Shown: positions 1 through 9,125 of the stretch, piece by piece | How positions within the stretch are numbered: the stretch's first letter is position 1 | How the letters are laid out: the number at the start of each line of letters is the position of its first letter | Origin: Deltaproteobacteria bacterium | GTDB taxonomy: Bacteria; Desulfobacterota; Desulfuromonadia; Desulfuromonadales; Geopsychrobacteraceae | Length of the DNA: 64,000 nt | Assembly: GCA_018399135.1 (NCBI GenBank) | Contig: JAGYPB010000004.1 | Location: 1-64,000 of the forward strand | Direction: 5' to 3' | Position numbers and translations under genes: made by a program | The notes under the pieces: model-generated | Database searches by the model: none | What the model was told of the DNA's origin: nothing | The model's input: the letters and a program-made list of their open reading frames with translations, nothing else

Positions 1-2
1 CT

Positions 3-128
3 GCAGAATACCTGCAACAAGTGGTACAACAATTGTTGACGCAGTCCACCATGAATCTGGCCGTTGTTGGCCCCTGGGCTGAGAAAGATCGCCATCAGGT
101 TGAACGATTGCTCCATGCAGGTATCTAG
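3..128 (+). CDS. M16-family zinc peptidase, C-terminal fragment
   Basis: An open frame enters from the left edge and codes for about 41 residues ending at TAG 126-128. The tail contains MNLAVVGPWAEKD, a signature like the last strand of the C-terminal M16 (insulinase/processing-peptidase-like) domain. The catalytic HxxEH region would lie outside the window, so nothing can be said about activity. The stop codon sits inside the left terminal inverted repeat of the foldback element at 125-292, so the element may have set the present C-terminus. Family assignment rests on a short stretch only. Confidence 0.6.
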   Translation, partial: AEYLQQVVQQLLTQSTMNLAVVGPWAEKDRHQVERLLHAGI

Positions 129-292
129 TACCCTGTAACCCATATTCTATCGCATCTTGCTTGTCTTTTGACGTGTCAACTGCGTTATGACCAACGCTGA
201 TTAGCTATGGCTAGGCAGCATTGGTCATGCCTTGTTGACCCGCCAAAATCCAGCGCAATCTTTGCGACATTTGATGAGTTACAGGGTACTAG
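125..292. repeat. 168-bp foldback (MITE-like) element
   Basis: Perfect 15-bp terminal inverted repeats (125-139, CTAGTACCCTGTAAC; 278-292, its complement) are followed by imperfectly complementary arms; for example GTCAACTGCGTTATGACCAACGCTG on the left corresponds to GTCAACAAGGCATGACCAATGCTG read from the right. The whole interval can fold into one long hairpin. It has no coding capacity. It lies between two convergent genes, supplies the TAG stop of the M16 peptidase, and ends next to the stop of the sigma-54 activator. No clear target-site duplication is seen. It may also act as a bidirectional terminator. Confidence 0.75.
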
Positions 293-293
293 T

Positions 294-3116
294 CTACCAG
301 CGTAGTTTGACGGTTTTGTAAAAGAAGTTTTTAAAACGGTAGAAACGCTTCTTGTCGTTTTCTTCAGTTGACGATGGATCGCACGCGTTAAGCAGCCGGG
401 CCAGTTTGGGCATATTGGTTCCTCCTTCAGTTCGCGCTTTTTCCACCACTTTCAGCACCAGATCGCGAGTGATTTCCTGACGTGCATAGGGTTCATAGAG
501 AGCTGACCAGAAGTTCTGCTCCTGCTGGAGCATTTTCTGCAGAATTTCCTCGGCGAGCTGATCGTTCAGGGCCTTGCTGTGGTCGGCACTTTCAGCACGG
601 CTGAAGGCCTGTGGTTGCAGGGCATTGGTGATTTCTTCGACATCGATCACATCTCCCCGGCGCAACAGCATCCCACGCAACAGGATGCTGCGCAGTTCAC
701 GGATATTGCCGGTATAGTGGTGACGGCTCAGCATGTTTTTAGCTTTCTGGCTAAGTGTTGGTTGAGCATTTTTTTCGTCTTGTTTGTGGTAGGCCTGAAA
801 CAGACGACCAAGCAGGTGAATGGCCAGGTCGGGGATATCTTCACGGCGTTGATTGAGAGAGGGAACCTCAATAATCAATTCGGAGAGACGATGATAGAGG
901 TCTTCACGAAAAATGCCATCGGCAATCAGCTGACGAAGATCACGATTGGTACCGGCGATCAGGAGCACCTGTGAGTGGCGGGTGATATTTTCGCCGAGGC
1001 GGATAAATTCACCACTGTCGAGGAATCGCAACAGCTGCACCTGGGTTTTAGGGTCGGCGTCACCAATTTCATCCAGAAACACCACTCCGCCGTGGGCTTC
1101 TTCAAGAATGCCACGGCGATCATTATGAGCACCCGTAAAAGCACCACGTTTGTGGCCAAACAACTCGGAATAGGTAAGATCACCACTGTAGGCGGCAATG
1201 TTGGTTTTTTTTAGCGGCAGGCTGCTGCGCCCAGGCAGCAACTGGCGAAAAATTCGGTTGAGTTCAGTAAAGAAGTTGTTGAACAGAAACTCCTTGCCGG
1301 CACCGGTTTCACCGGTAATCAGAATAGAGGGCAGCCCAAGAAATTCTCCCTGATCAGGTACCCCCTGTTTGTGCCATTGGGTAATACGTTCGCACAAGGG
1401 CGGGCTGATGCGCTGGATGGTGGTGATGATTTCCTGGGTTTTGCTGGAATTGCCAATGATGTTGCCAAGGCGATAGGAGGTGATTTTCGGATCCTTGTAG
1501 CCGACATCCTGGCGTAACCGGTCGATTTCGCTGGTGAGCTGGTCGATTTTCTGAAGGATGGACAGGTGGTGACCGATCATCCGCGCAATAATCAGCAGGA
1601 TTCGCTGATGCTCATCAGTGAAATAGTGGGGTCGCAAGCTATCGAGACAGACAACTGCCAGTACCTCGTCATTATACACTACCGGTACTGCGATTTCACT
1701 GCGAATTGCCTCGGTTACCGGGCGATAAAACTTATCTTCATCACTGCCTTCATGACAATCATCAAGAATCTGCGGGAGCCGGGTGGCGGCGGCAAGGCCG
1801 GTCAGACTGCGCTGTCCGGGAGGAAGTTCTTTGCCACCGATGATAATGAGCGGAATGTTCTTTTTCAGCCACTCTTTGTTTTTTGCTCCGATCAGGTTCC
1901 CCTGGTCGTCTTCTACCAGCAGCCAGCGTTCCCCTTGAAATTCACGCACCAGAGCAATGCTTCCGGTATCGGCACCGATCAGTTGAGTCGCCTTGGAAAG
2001 TACTCGATGTAAGAAGGGGCGCAGGCCATCGCTTGACTGTTGCAGCAGGTCACCGATTTCCGAGAGGATCTGGATTTCCAGGTGCTCGTTACCTATTTCC
2101 TGTACCACCCGTTGTGCCATCTCGGCGTGGGCATCGAGCAGATCACGTTCAAAGGAACTGAAATGGTAGCGATCCTTGGTGTAGTAGTTGACCAGGCAGA
2201 TGACGCGGCGGTTGTGTTTGTCATAGCGGGGCACGATATAGAGGGATTTCAACCCGAGATTTTCAGTCAGGTAGCGTTTTTGCAAGGTTTCAGCAGCCAG
2301 ATCTTCAATATAAAGCGGCGCCAGTAAGCTGTCGTCAACGATGACGCCTGCGCGATCGATAAAGCGCGAGATCAGAGATTCTCCCGGTGCCAGGTTGATC
2401 AGTTTCTCTTCTTCGTAGAGTCGCCGGGCTTCGCGTTCTTTGGAATAGGAAGCAAGGATTTCGAGGGTGCGCTCTCCGTCGATGCCGGAAGGAACCGGAA
2501 TGAGTACTGAGGCCAGGGCTACACGGTCGATCAGTTGCGCCGCCGACTTTACCATAAACAGGGCTGCCTCTCGTTTTTTGGCTTCGTCTACGCGTCGCGC
2601 AAGGAGGAGTTGCTGGTGGTACTTGCGTGCGCGGTTCAGGCTTGGCGCCGCGTCGCTCAGCAGTTTGCGAATTTGCCGCAACATGGGTTCCGGCGGAGGT
2701 TGTTCGGCGCCGCTGCGATCGAGGCTGACAACACCGATAGCGCGGCCCAGGTGAAGGATCGGCAGCAGATAATAGGATGGCCGATAGGGTTCATCTGCTG
2801 CTGCGGCTTTTGCGTGGCGCGACAGGTTGGTAACTGCCATCTCCTGTTTTTGTTGATAGGCCTGGGGAATCGGAAAAAAACTGTCATTAATCGGAAAGGT
2901 GGGTTCGCTGATTCCCTGCAGATCATCACTTCCAGCTGCAGCGCAGCTTAAGGATCCCATGGTGAGATCTTCAAGGTAGATGCGGCAATGCCCACCACCA
3001 CTGAGCAGTTGAACTCCCTGACTGATGCGGCGTAAAATTTCGACCAGGTTCTCTTTGCCAAATTCGTCAAGAGAGTTGATTATTTCGTCGATCGCTCTTC
3101 GTGCCGGTGTGTGCAT
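294..3116 (-). CDS. GAF-domain sigma-54-dependent transcriptional activator
   Basis: A 940-residue bacterial enhancer-binding protein. The N-terminal ~530 residues look like two to three GAF-type sensor modules. A short coiled segment (QLTSEIDRLRQDV) precedes an AAA+ domain with Walker A GETGAGKE, the sigma-54 contact motif GAFTGA, Walker B GGVVFLDEIGD, and the downstream R-finger region FREDLYHRLSELIIEVPSL. The C-terminus (ending FFYKTVKLRW) is not an obvious Fis-type helix-turn-helix; a divergent DNA-binding segment around NMPKLARLLNAC is possible. ATG start with GAGG upstream. It is divergent from the HDOD kinase at 3463, and no target gene is evident nearby. Signal unknown. Confidence 0.9.
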   Translation of the reverse strand: MHTPARRAIDEIINSLDEFGKENLVEILRRISQGVQLLSGGGHCRIYLEDLTMGSLSCAAAGSDDLQGISEPTFPINDSFFPIPQAYQQKQEMAVTNLSRHAKAAAADEPYRPSYYLLPILHLGRAIGVVSLDRSGAEQPPPEPMLRQIRKLLSDAAPSLNRARKYHQQLLLARRVDEAKKREAALFMVKSAAQLIDRVALASVLIPVPSGIDGERTLEILASYSKEREARRLYEEEKLINLAPGESLISRFIDRAGVIVDDSLLAPLYIEDLAAETLQKRYLTENLGLKSLYIVPRYDKHNRRVICLVNYYTKDRYHFSSFERDLLDAHAEMAQRVVQEIGNEHLEIQILSEIGDLLQQSSDGLRPFLHRVLSKATQLIGADTGSIALVREFQGERWLLVEDDQGNLIGAKNKEWLKKNIPLIIIGGKELPPGQRSLTGLAAATRLPQILDDCHEGSDEDKFYRPVTEAIRSEIAVPVVYNDEVLAVVCLDSLRPHYFTDEHQRILLIIARMIGHHLSILQKIDQLTSEIDRLRQDVGYKDPKITSYRLGNIIGNSSKTQEIITTIQRISPPLCERITQWHKQGVPDQGEFLGLPSILITGETGAGKEFLFNNFFTELNRIFRQLLPGRSSLPLKKTNIAAYSGDLTYSELFGHKRGAFTGAHNDRRGILEEAHGGVVFLDEIGDADPKTQVQLLRFLDSGEFIRLGENITRHSQVLLIAGTNRDLRQLIADGIFREDLYHRLSELIIEVPSLNQRREDIPDLAIHLLGRLFQAYHKQDEKNAQPTLSQKAKNMLSRHHYTGNIRELRSILLRGMLLRRGDVIDVEEITNALQPQAFSRAESADHSKALNDQLAEEILQKMLQQEQNFWSALYEPYARQEITRDLVLKVVEKARTEGGTNMPKLARLLNACDPSSTEENDKKRFYRFKNFFYKTVKLRW

Positions 3117-3462
3117 AGTGAGTACCTCAGGTGAGTCGTTTATTGCTTGAATTGCAGATTAGAGGGAATGACGAGATCTGTCAAAAAATATTACCGGCAT
3201 AAAGGGCGAAGCCACAGGTCATGATTGAGGCAAATTTTAATCTTTCAAGATTGGTTTTTTCTTGAGTATATATAAAATAGGCTTTGGTTCCGACAGCTTG
3301 CTTGGCATTGATGAGAGAAATATGATGAAACTCATGTTCGTATTTGTGTGTCTAAATGCTTGAATGTTAAGCATATTTCTTTCTTTCGGTCTTGCTAATC
3401 TACAACAACTGAGGAATAATGACTAGACGGAAGTATTCTGTCCATGCGCAAGGGATGTATCT
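3117..3462. other. Divergent intergenic region with two small inverted repeats
   Basis: 346 bp separate two divergently transcribed regulators, so at least two promoters should lie here. AATCTT-tc-AAGATT (3239-3252) and ATGCTT-gaatgtt-AAGCAT (3356-3374) are perfect inverted repeats that could be operators. An A/T-rich stretch TATATATAAAATAG near 3269 resembles a -10 region. No -24/-12 element with correct GG-N10-GC spacing was found, and no open frame of note. Confidence 0.4.
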
Positions 3463-5571
3463 ATGGGGGTTGTCTCAATAAACAAAAAAGAACCGTTGTC
3501 GGATCCGCTCGCCGAAGCCTGTGGTCTGTATGCTTCCCCCTCTCTTTCCATGCCCGACGTCCTTGCCGATCTTCTCGCCGCTTGTCTTCAACGTGCCGGT
3601 CCCCAGACTCTTGTTGATATCATTTTACAGGATGCCCCCTTTGCAGCACATTTGATTGAGGTTGCCGTGAAGGGGAGTCCCAATAAACTGGATGCAACTG
3701 AACCGGTAACTTCTGCCGTGACTTCCCTGGGATACCCGATGATTGTCAGTCTGGTTCTTCAGTCGTCGCGGCAGGTGCTGGAACACAAGCTGTCAGTAGC
3801 AGAAATCACCTATTTACAGAAACTGTGGCGGACATCGCGTTTTGCCGGACAGGCGGCCCGTTGTATTGCTCCTTCTGTAAACTACCCCTATATTGAAGAA
3901 GCACAACTTTGTGGGCTGTTGCAGAATCTTGGTCTTTATCAATTGTTAACTCAACACGGTGACCTTTTTCTGGATAAAACGCCGGTTCCCTGGAGTTGCA
4001 AAAAGCAGGCACTATTGGAGCAAGAGTGTTTTCAGACCGATCACCTCAAATTGGCAGCGGATAAGATTGAAGGTTGGGGGCTTGATTCCTTCCTGGCCGA
4101 TGCCATCCGTTTTCTCACGGTAGACAGTCATCAACTGCAGACTGCCAATCCGCTCTTACGGATAGCCAGACTGGCTCAGCTTTTTGCCAGTAGCGGCAGC
4201 GAGTTGAATTCGGAAGTTGGAAGCCTGGGTGAGTTGTTTTTCAGTCTGCGTCCGTCAGAAATAGACTATCTGTTCGAATGGGTGACCAGTCTTTCTGCTC
4301 CGGCCTTCAAGGTCAAGGGTGACGCTATTCTACCCGAGGAGGCCTTCAATAGAGCCTGTCGGCGGCTGACCCGACAGATTTTTCTGGTTGCCAGTCAGGA
4401 GGCCGCTCGTGCCCGGTTGACAACCGGGACAACGCCGGAAGATATTGCCGAAATTGCCAGAAGTCTTTATCTGGAGAACAGTCAGGCCAGGAAGGTTCAT
4501 TTTTTTCTTCTTGATCAACGGCGGCAGGAGCTGATCGGTATTTCCTCAAAAGACGGTTCTCGCTTGTCACGCGAGCTGAAGCTGCCAGTGATCAATGGTG
4601 CGAGTTTGGCCGCCCTCGCTTTGACCGATGGCGGAGCGGTCAACAGCTTTGCCACAAACCAGGCCTTGACCGTGACCGATCACCTGCTCATGCGTCTATG
4701 TGGCGGACAGGGCTTCGTGTGCTACCCCTTAAGCTTCAATGATCATCCCCTGGCGCTTGTGGTTTTTGGATTTGATAATGCCCAGGCCGCTGCCGGATTT
4801 CAGGCCCCGGCCATAACCATTTTGCACCCTATCGTCAGTACGGCGCTGGCACAGGTGTCGACGGGTGAATTCAATCGAATTGGAGATGGTGCTCTGCTGT
4901 TGCGTCGGGTCAATCACGAGATCAGCAGCCCTCTGACCGTTATCGGCAATTATGCCGAGGTACTGAAACATAATTTATCAGGCAGATCCGGCCGGGAGCT
5001 CGCTGAAGCCATAAAACAGGAGTCGCAACGGGTTGACGAGATTGTCCAGTATTATCTTAATCAACAGGACACCTATGAATTCCCCGACCAGGAAGTCGAT
5101 ATCAACCAGTTGGTTCAGGAAACAGTTGATACTCTGCGCGAGGCCGAATTAACACCTCGACATATAGAGGTAATTCAACAGTTCCAGCAGGATCTTCCGC
5201 GGCTGTCGAGTATGGCCATCCTGATTCGTCAGATTCTGGCCAATCTGATCAAAAACGCAGCAGAGGCCCTCGATAATGGGGGGCACATCACCCTTGCGAC
5301 CCGTGAAGGTTTCTGTTCTGAACGTGGGCGCTATGTGGAAATCAGTATCGCAGATAACGGGCCCGGAATACCCTCTGTCATCAGGGAGCGGCTATTCCGA
5401 CCGGTTGTCAGTACCAAAGGCGGGGCACATGCGGGCTCGGGCTTAAGTATCGTTAAGGGGATGGTGGAAGATCTCGGAGGACGAATCAGTTGCCACAGTA
5501 GCCTGGAGAAGGGCACCTGTTTTTATCTGCAGCTGTCCATTGTCGACGACTTCAGCTTGTTTTCATCGTAG
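3463..5571 (+). CDS. HDOD-GAF hybrid sensor histidine kinase
   Basis: A 702-residue cytoplasmic kinase without transmembrane segments. Residues ~20-280 match an HDOD domain (LVDIILQDAPFAAHLIEVAV, then repeated helical segments). Residues ~310-470 resemble a GAF-like sensor. The HisKA box is NHEISSPLTVIGNY with the phospho-accepting His at about residue 485. The ATPase has N box NLIKNAAEAL, G1 DNGPGIP and G2 GSGLSIVKGM. The start is the ATG at 3463 behind AAGGGATG. It ends 8 bp before the REC-GGDEF-EAL gene, so the two are probably cotranscribed and form a two-component pair. Signal unknown; HDOD proteins often serve stress, motility or c-di-GMP circuits. Confidence 0.88.
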   Translation: MGVVSINKKEPLSDPLAEACGLYASPSLSMPDVLADLLAACLQRAGPQTLVDIILQDAPFAAHLIEVAVKGSPNKLDATEPVTSAVTSLGYPMIVSLVLQSSRQVLEHKLSVAEITYLQKLWRTSRFAGQAARCIAPSVNYPYIEEAQLCGLLQNLGLYQLLTQHGDLFLDKTPVPWSCKKQALLEQECFQTDHLKLAADKIEGWGLDSFLADAIRFLTVDSHQLQTANPLLRIARLAQLFASSGSELNSEVGSLGELFFSLRPSEIDYLFEWVTSLSAPAFKVKGDAILPEEAFNRACRRLTRQIFLVASQEAARARLTTGTTPEDIAEIARSLYLENSQARKVHFFLLDQRRQELIGISSKDGSRLSRELKLPVINGASLAALALTDGGAVNSFATNQALTVTDHLLMRLCGGQGFVCYPLSFNDHPLALVVFGFDNAQAAAGFQAPAITILHPIVSTALAQVSTGEFNRIGDGALLLRRVNHEISSPLTVIGNYAEVLKHNLSGRSGRELAEAIKQESQRVDEIVQYYLNQQDTYEFPDQEVDINQLVQETVDTLREAELTPRHIEVIQQFQQDLPRLSSMAILIRQILANLIKNAAEALDNGGHITLATREGFCSERGRYVEISIADNGPGIPSVIRERLFRPVVSTKGGAHAGSGLSIVKGMVEDLGGRISCHSSLEKGTCFYLQLSIVDDFSLFSS

Positions 5572-5579
5572 GGGGGATT

Positions 5580-7751
5580 ATGCAGCAGAATCAGACCGGG
5601 AGCCTTGAAAACCCGTCAGCGGGAATTCTGATTGTTGGTGAGCAGCTGCCTTTGCTTTACAGTCTGCAGGCATTGTTACGCATTAATGGCTATCGTACCG
5701 AGCTGTCAACTTCTTGTGATGAAGCAGGGAAAAAGCTGATGCAGGGGCGTTATGCTCTGTTGTTGCTTGATTTGCAAGTTTCCGGTCGCGATAGTTGTCG
5801 CCTGATGGAATCTGTTCGACGCTCCTGCCTTGATGTTGAAACTATTGTTCTGGTTTCAGATAGTTCCGTTGTCTCGGTTAAAGATGCCTTACGGTTAGGC
5901 GCTTATGATTTTGTTCGTAAGCCATACCGGCCGGAAGATCTGTTGGTGAGCGTCAGTCGTGGGCTGGAACGCCAGCTATATCGGCTACAATTGCGTCGTA
6001 CCGAACTGGCCCTGGAAGAGTCGGAACGGATGCACCGTTTCATAGTCAATAATTCCCCAGATTTTATCTATATGCTCGATTCCGACGGGTTGTTTACTTT
6101 TGCCAATGATATGATCGAAGGCCTTTTGGGATACAAGCGTCACGAGATTCAAGGACGTCATTTCTCCTGTCTTATCCATCCTAATAATGCTGATATTGCG
6201 CATCGGTTTTTTAGTGAACAGCGTACCGGAGAACGGGCGACCCGCAGTACGGAAATTCGCCTGCAGACAAACCGCAACAGCCTTCAGGGTCAGGGCGGAG
6301 AGGATCTCCTGGTGGAACTTAATGCCATGGGGGTTTACGCACAGAACAACGCTGGTCATAAGGAGTTTGTCGGAACTCTTGGCAGCGCCCGGGATATTAC
6401 CGAAAGAAAGCGTACAGAAGAACGGATCAGCTATCAGGCTTATCATGATCTGTTGACCCGCTTGCCGAACCGCCTACTTTTTGCTGATCGTATGACCCAG
6501 GCCCTGGCCCATGCGACTCGCAACAATATAAGAATTGCAGTGATTTTTATTGATCTGGATTTGTTCAAAGAAATCAATGACAGCTATGGTCATATCGTCG
6601 GTGATCGGGTTTTACAGCAGGTAGCAGAACGTATTCTTAAGTGTGTACGCGCTGAAGATACGGTCAGCCGCTTCGGGGGAGATGAGTTTTCGCTTCTTCT
6701 GGTCAATATTACCTCGCAGGAGGATGCGACTATCGTCGCCGATAAGATTCTCGCAGCTCTTCGCCTGCCCTTGAATGTTGATGATCACGACATACGTTTG
6801 AGCGCCAGTATGGGGATTGCCCTTTATCCCGAGGGGGGTGAAACAATTGACGCGTTGCTCCACAGTGCCGATATTGCCATGTATCAAGCTAAGGATACCG
6901 GCAAGGATGGTTATTGTGTTTATGAGCAGCAGATGGGAGCACCACTGGAGGCCGTCAATTTAGAAAGAGAATTAAGCAGCGCCCTGGAACGCAACCAGCT
7001 GCAGGTGTTTTTCCAACCCAAGGTGGACCCGGCCGGCGGTCAGATTGTCGGCATGGAAGCATTGCTGCGTTGGCAGCATCCACAGCGCGGGTTGCTTTAC
7101 CCGGACAGTTTTGTTCCTGTAGCCGAAAAAACACGACAGATTATCCCCATCGGAGACTGGGTGCTGCAACAGGTTTGTGAAGAGATGTTACGCTGGCGGC
7201 GACAGGGCTTACCACCGATCAGGGTGTCCCTGAATCTGTCCGTGGTACAGCTGCAGCAACAGGATTATGCTGACAAGTTTACGGCCACCCTCAAGGCAAC
7301 GGGAATTGAGGCGGAGTTATTTGACATCCAGATAACTGAGCAGGGAATGTTAGACGGTTCCAGTGGGGTAGCCGGAGTATTGCGCGTACTGAGTCGCATG
7401 GGCGTCTCTGTTGTCATAGATGATTTTGGCTGCGGCCATTCCTCGCTCAATTATCTGCGTGACTATCCGGTCAACACCTTGATGATCGATCGATCCTTTG
7501 TCCGTGACATAACTCAGGGTGTGGAGCGGACGCGAATCGTTGATGGTATTGCCATGATGGCGCGTGGCCTTAATTTAACCCTGATGGCGAAGGGGGTTGA
7601 AAACCTTATCCAGCTGGAGCACCTGCGGCAACTGGGCTGCCATGAAGTCCAGGGTTATCTTTATGGTGAAGCGGTCTCTGCTGATGTCGCCTTTGCCCTG
7701 CTGTGTACTCATCCGAGCCTGATTCCTGGGCCCAGTGTGATAAGTCACTGA
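5580..7751 (+). CDS. Response regulator with PAS, GGDEF and (degenerate) EAL domains
   Basis: Receiver domain at residues ~15-130 (candidate phospho-Asp in LLLLDLQVSG; the usual acidic pair is reduced to VGEQ). PAS at ~145-280 (NNSPDFIYMLDSDGLF). GGDEF at ~290-450 has an intact FGGDEF motif, so diguanylate cyclase activity is expected. EAL at ~465-715 keeps EALLRW, DDFG and QGYLYG but has M instead of Lys in TLMIDRSF (residue 635), K in LMAKGVEN (671) where AEGVE is usual, and Q in DIQITEQ (584) where Glu is usual. The phosphodiesterase site therefore looks inactive. Starts behind GGGGGG, 8 bp after the kinase gene. Confidence 0.9.
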   Translation: MQQNQTGSLENPSAGILIVGEQLPLLYSLQALLRINGYRTELSTSCDEAGKKLMQGRYALLLLDLQVSGRDSCRLMESVRRSCLDVETIVLVSDSSVVSVKDALRLGAYDFVRKPYRPEDLLVSVSRGLERQLYRLQLRRTELALEESERMHRFIVNNSPDFIYMLDSDGLFTFANDMIEGLLGYKRHEIQGRHFSCLIHPNNADIAHRFFSEQRTGERATRSTEIRLQTNRNSLQGQGGEDLLVELNAMGVYAQNNAGHKEFVGTLGSARDITERKRTEERISYQAYHDLLTRLPNRLLFADRMTQALAHATRNNIRIAVIFIDLDLFKEINDSYGHIVGDRVLQQVAERILKCVRAEDTVSRFGGDEFSLLLVNITSQEDATIVADKILAALRLPLNVDDHDIRLSASMGIALYPEGGETIDALLHSADIAMYQAKDTGKDGYCVYEQQMGAPLEAVNLERELSSALERNQLQVFFQPKVDPAGGQIVGMEALLRWQHPQRGLLYPDSFVPVAEKTRQIIPIGDWVLQQVCEEMLRWRRQGLPPIRVSLNLSVVQLQQQDYADKFTATLKATGIEAELFDIQITEQGMLDGSSGVAGVLRVLSRMGVSVVIDDFGCGHSSLNYLRDYPVNTLMIDRSFVRDITQGVERTRIVDGIAMMARGLNLTLMAKGVENLIQLEHLRQLGCHEVQGYLYGEAVSADVAFALLCTHPSLIPGPSVISH

Positions 7752-7819
7752 GAGGGTTGCGCGGAGTGTCCACCCGGAAGCTCTGGATGGACACTATATT
7801 GCTTCCAGACGAAAAAGAA
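7752..7819. terminator. Possible convergent terminator hairpin
   Basis: Between the converging GGDEF-EAL and glcF genes, AGTGTCCA (7767-7774) pairs with TGGACACT 15 nt further on. There is no strong T-run on either side, so a role in termination is only suggested by position. Confidence 0.3.
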
Positions 7820-9121
7820 TTAATCTGGTGTCGCCAGCCCCAACAATTCGGTAATATGCAGCACCGGCTGCGGCATATTGGCTTCGCGCAGTCCCCAGGC
7901 GAGTTGCAGATGGCAGCCGGGATTGGCGGTCACCAGAATTTCTGCTTCGGTTTTTCTGACGTTTTCCAGTTTGCGATCAAGAATTTTCTGGCTTTCGTCG
8001 GTAAATTTCAGACTGAAAGTTGCTGCTGAGCCGCAACACCAGGAAGCTTCCTTCATTTCACGGAAATCGACTCCGGGAATCGCCTTGATCAGCTCTCGCG
8101 GCTGTTTGCTGATCCCTTGTGCATGACAGAGGTGACAAGGTTCATGGTAAGTGACACTCTTGTCGACCGGTTTCAGCCCTTCGGTACGTATCCCCCGTTC
8201 ACATAAAAACTCACTGATATCCTTGATCTTCTGATGGAAGAGGGAGAGACGTTCATGGTCTTTACGCTCGGCCAGAATCTCTTCGTATTCCTTGAGCGCC
8301 GCACCGCACCCGGCACAATCGGTAACAATAGCGTCGACATCAAGGTCAAGGAAGAGATCCAGATTAAATGCGGCAATCTCGCGGGTTGTTTCCCGATCCC
8401 CTTCGGTCAGATGCGGGGCGCCACAACACTTCTGTTCTTTGGGCGTAATCACATCAAAACCCTGATGGTTGAGAACCTTGACCGTCTGGCGCGACACCTC
8501 TGGATAGAGCAGGGTCATGACACAGCCGAGAAAAAATGCGACAGTGCCGCGCTTTTCACCTTGGGCCAAGCTGAGATCCGGCAACTGGGGTCTTAGCGGG
8601 CGGTGCAGTTCCGGTAGCATGCCTTCAGCTTTGTCGATCCAGGTTGGCCCCAGTTTCAGGATCTTGCTGTTGCGCACCAGCCACTGAATGCCGAGCTTCT
8701 GGTAGAGGCGGGCCGGCACCATCGACGTTTCCATTAAACCGGGATTTGGCACCATTTTTTTCAATACCAGGTTGCGCAGGGCGCCTTGCCATTTGGGTGC
8801 TGGAATTTGCTGATGCACCTGGGCACGGCAAACCTCCATCACCTCTCCGGCTTTAACCCCGGAGGGACAGGCAGTCGTGCAGGCGCGACAGTCAAGACAG
8901 AAAAAAGCTTCTTCCTTCATGGCTTGATTGAAGTCGAGTTTCCCCTCGGAGACCGCCCTTGCCAGCGCCACCCGCCCGCGTGGGCTGGAGCGCTCTCTGC
9001 CGGTAAGAACAAAAGTCGGACATGTCGGCAGGCAGAACCCGCAACGCATACATTGCAGGACATCTTCGTATTCCGGCGCATCCAAGATTGTAAAGTTGCC
9101 ACAGGTTTGCTGAGCTGCCAT
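7820..9121 (-). CDS. glcF: Glycolate/D-lactate oxidase iron-sulfur subunit
   Basis: 433 residues starting at the ATG at 9121, preceded by AAGGCG and 4 bp beyond the glcD stop; an upstream in-frame start at 9145 would overlap glcD and has no better ribosome site. N-terminal half has two 4Fe-4S motifs, CMRCGFCLPTCP and CLDCRACTTACP. C-terminal half has two CCG (heterodisulfide-reductase-like) domains: FFLGCVMTLLYPE...KCCGAPH and YHEPCHLCHA...WCCGSAA. In this family the subunit passes electrons from the FAD subunit GlcD to the quinone pool. Substrate could be glycolate, D-lactate or another 2-hydroxy acid; the lactate-rich neighbourhood favours lactate. Confidence 0.9.
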   Translation of the reverse strand: MAAQQTCGNFTILDAPEYEDVLQCMRCGFCLPTCPTFVLTGRERSSPRGRVALARAVSEGKLDFNQAMKEEAFFCLDCRACTTACPSGVKAGEVMEVCRAQVHQQIPAPKWQGALRNLVLKKMVPNPGLMETSMVPARLYQKLGIQWLVRNSKILKLGPTWIDKAEGMLPELHRPLRPQLPDLSLAQGEKRGTVAFFLGCVMTLLYPEVSRQTVKVLNHQGFDVITPKEQKCCGAPHLTEGDRETTREIAAFNLDLFLDLDVDAIVTDCAGCGAALKEYEEILAERKDHERLSLFHQKIKDISEFLCERGIRTEGLKPVDKSVTYHEPCHLCHAQGISKQPRELIKAIPGVDFREMKEASWCCGSAATFSLKFTDESQKILDRKLENVRKTEAEILVTANPGCHLQLAWGLREANMPQPVLHITELLGLATPD

Positions 9122-9125
9122 CGCC

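Noticed and set aside
3300-3330. Sigma-54 promoter (CTTGGCATTGATGAGAG) upstream of the HDOD kinase
   Set aside because: GG is not followed by GC at the required 10-base spacing.
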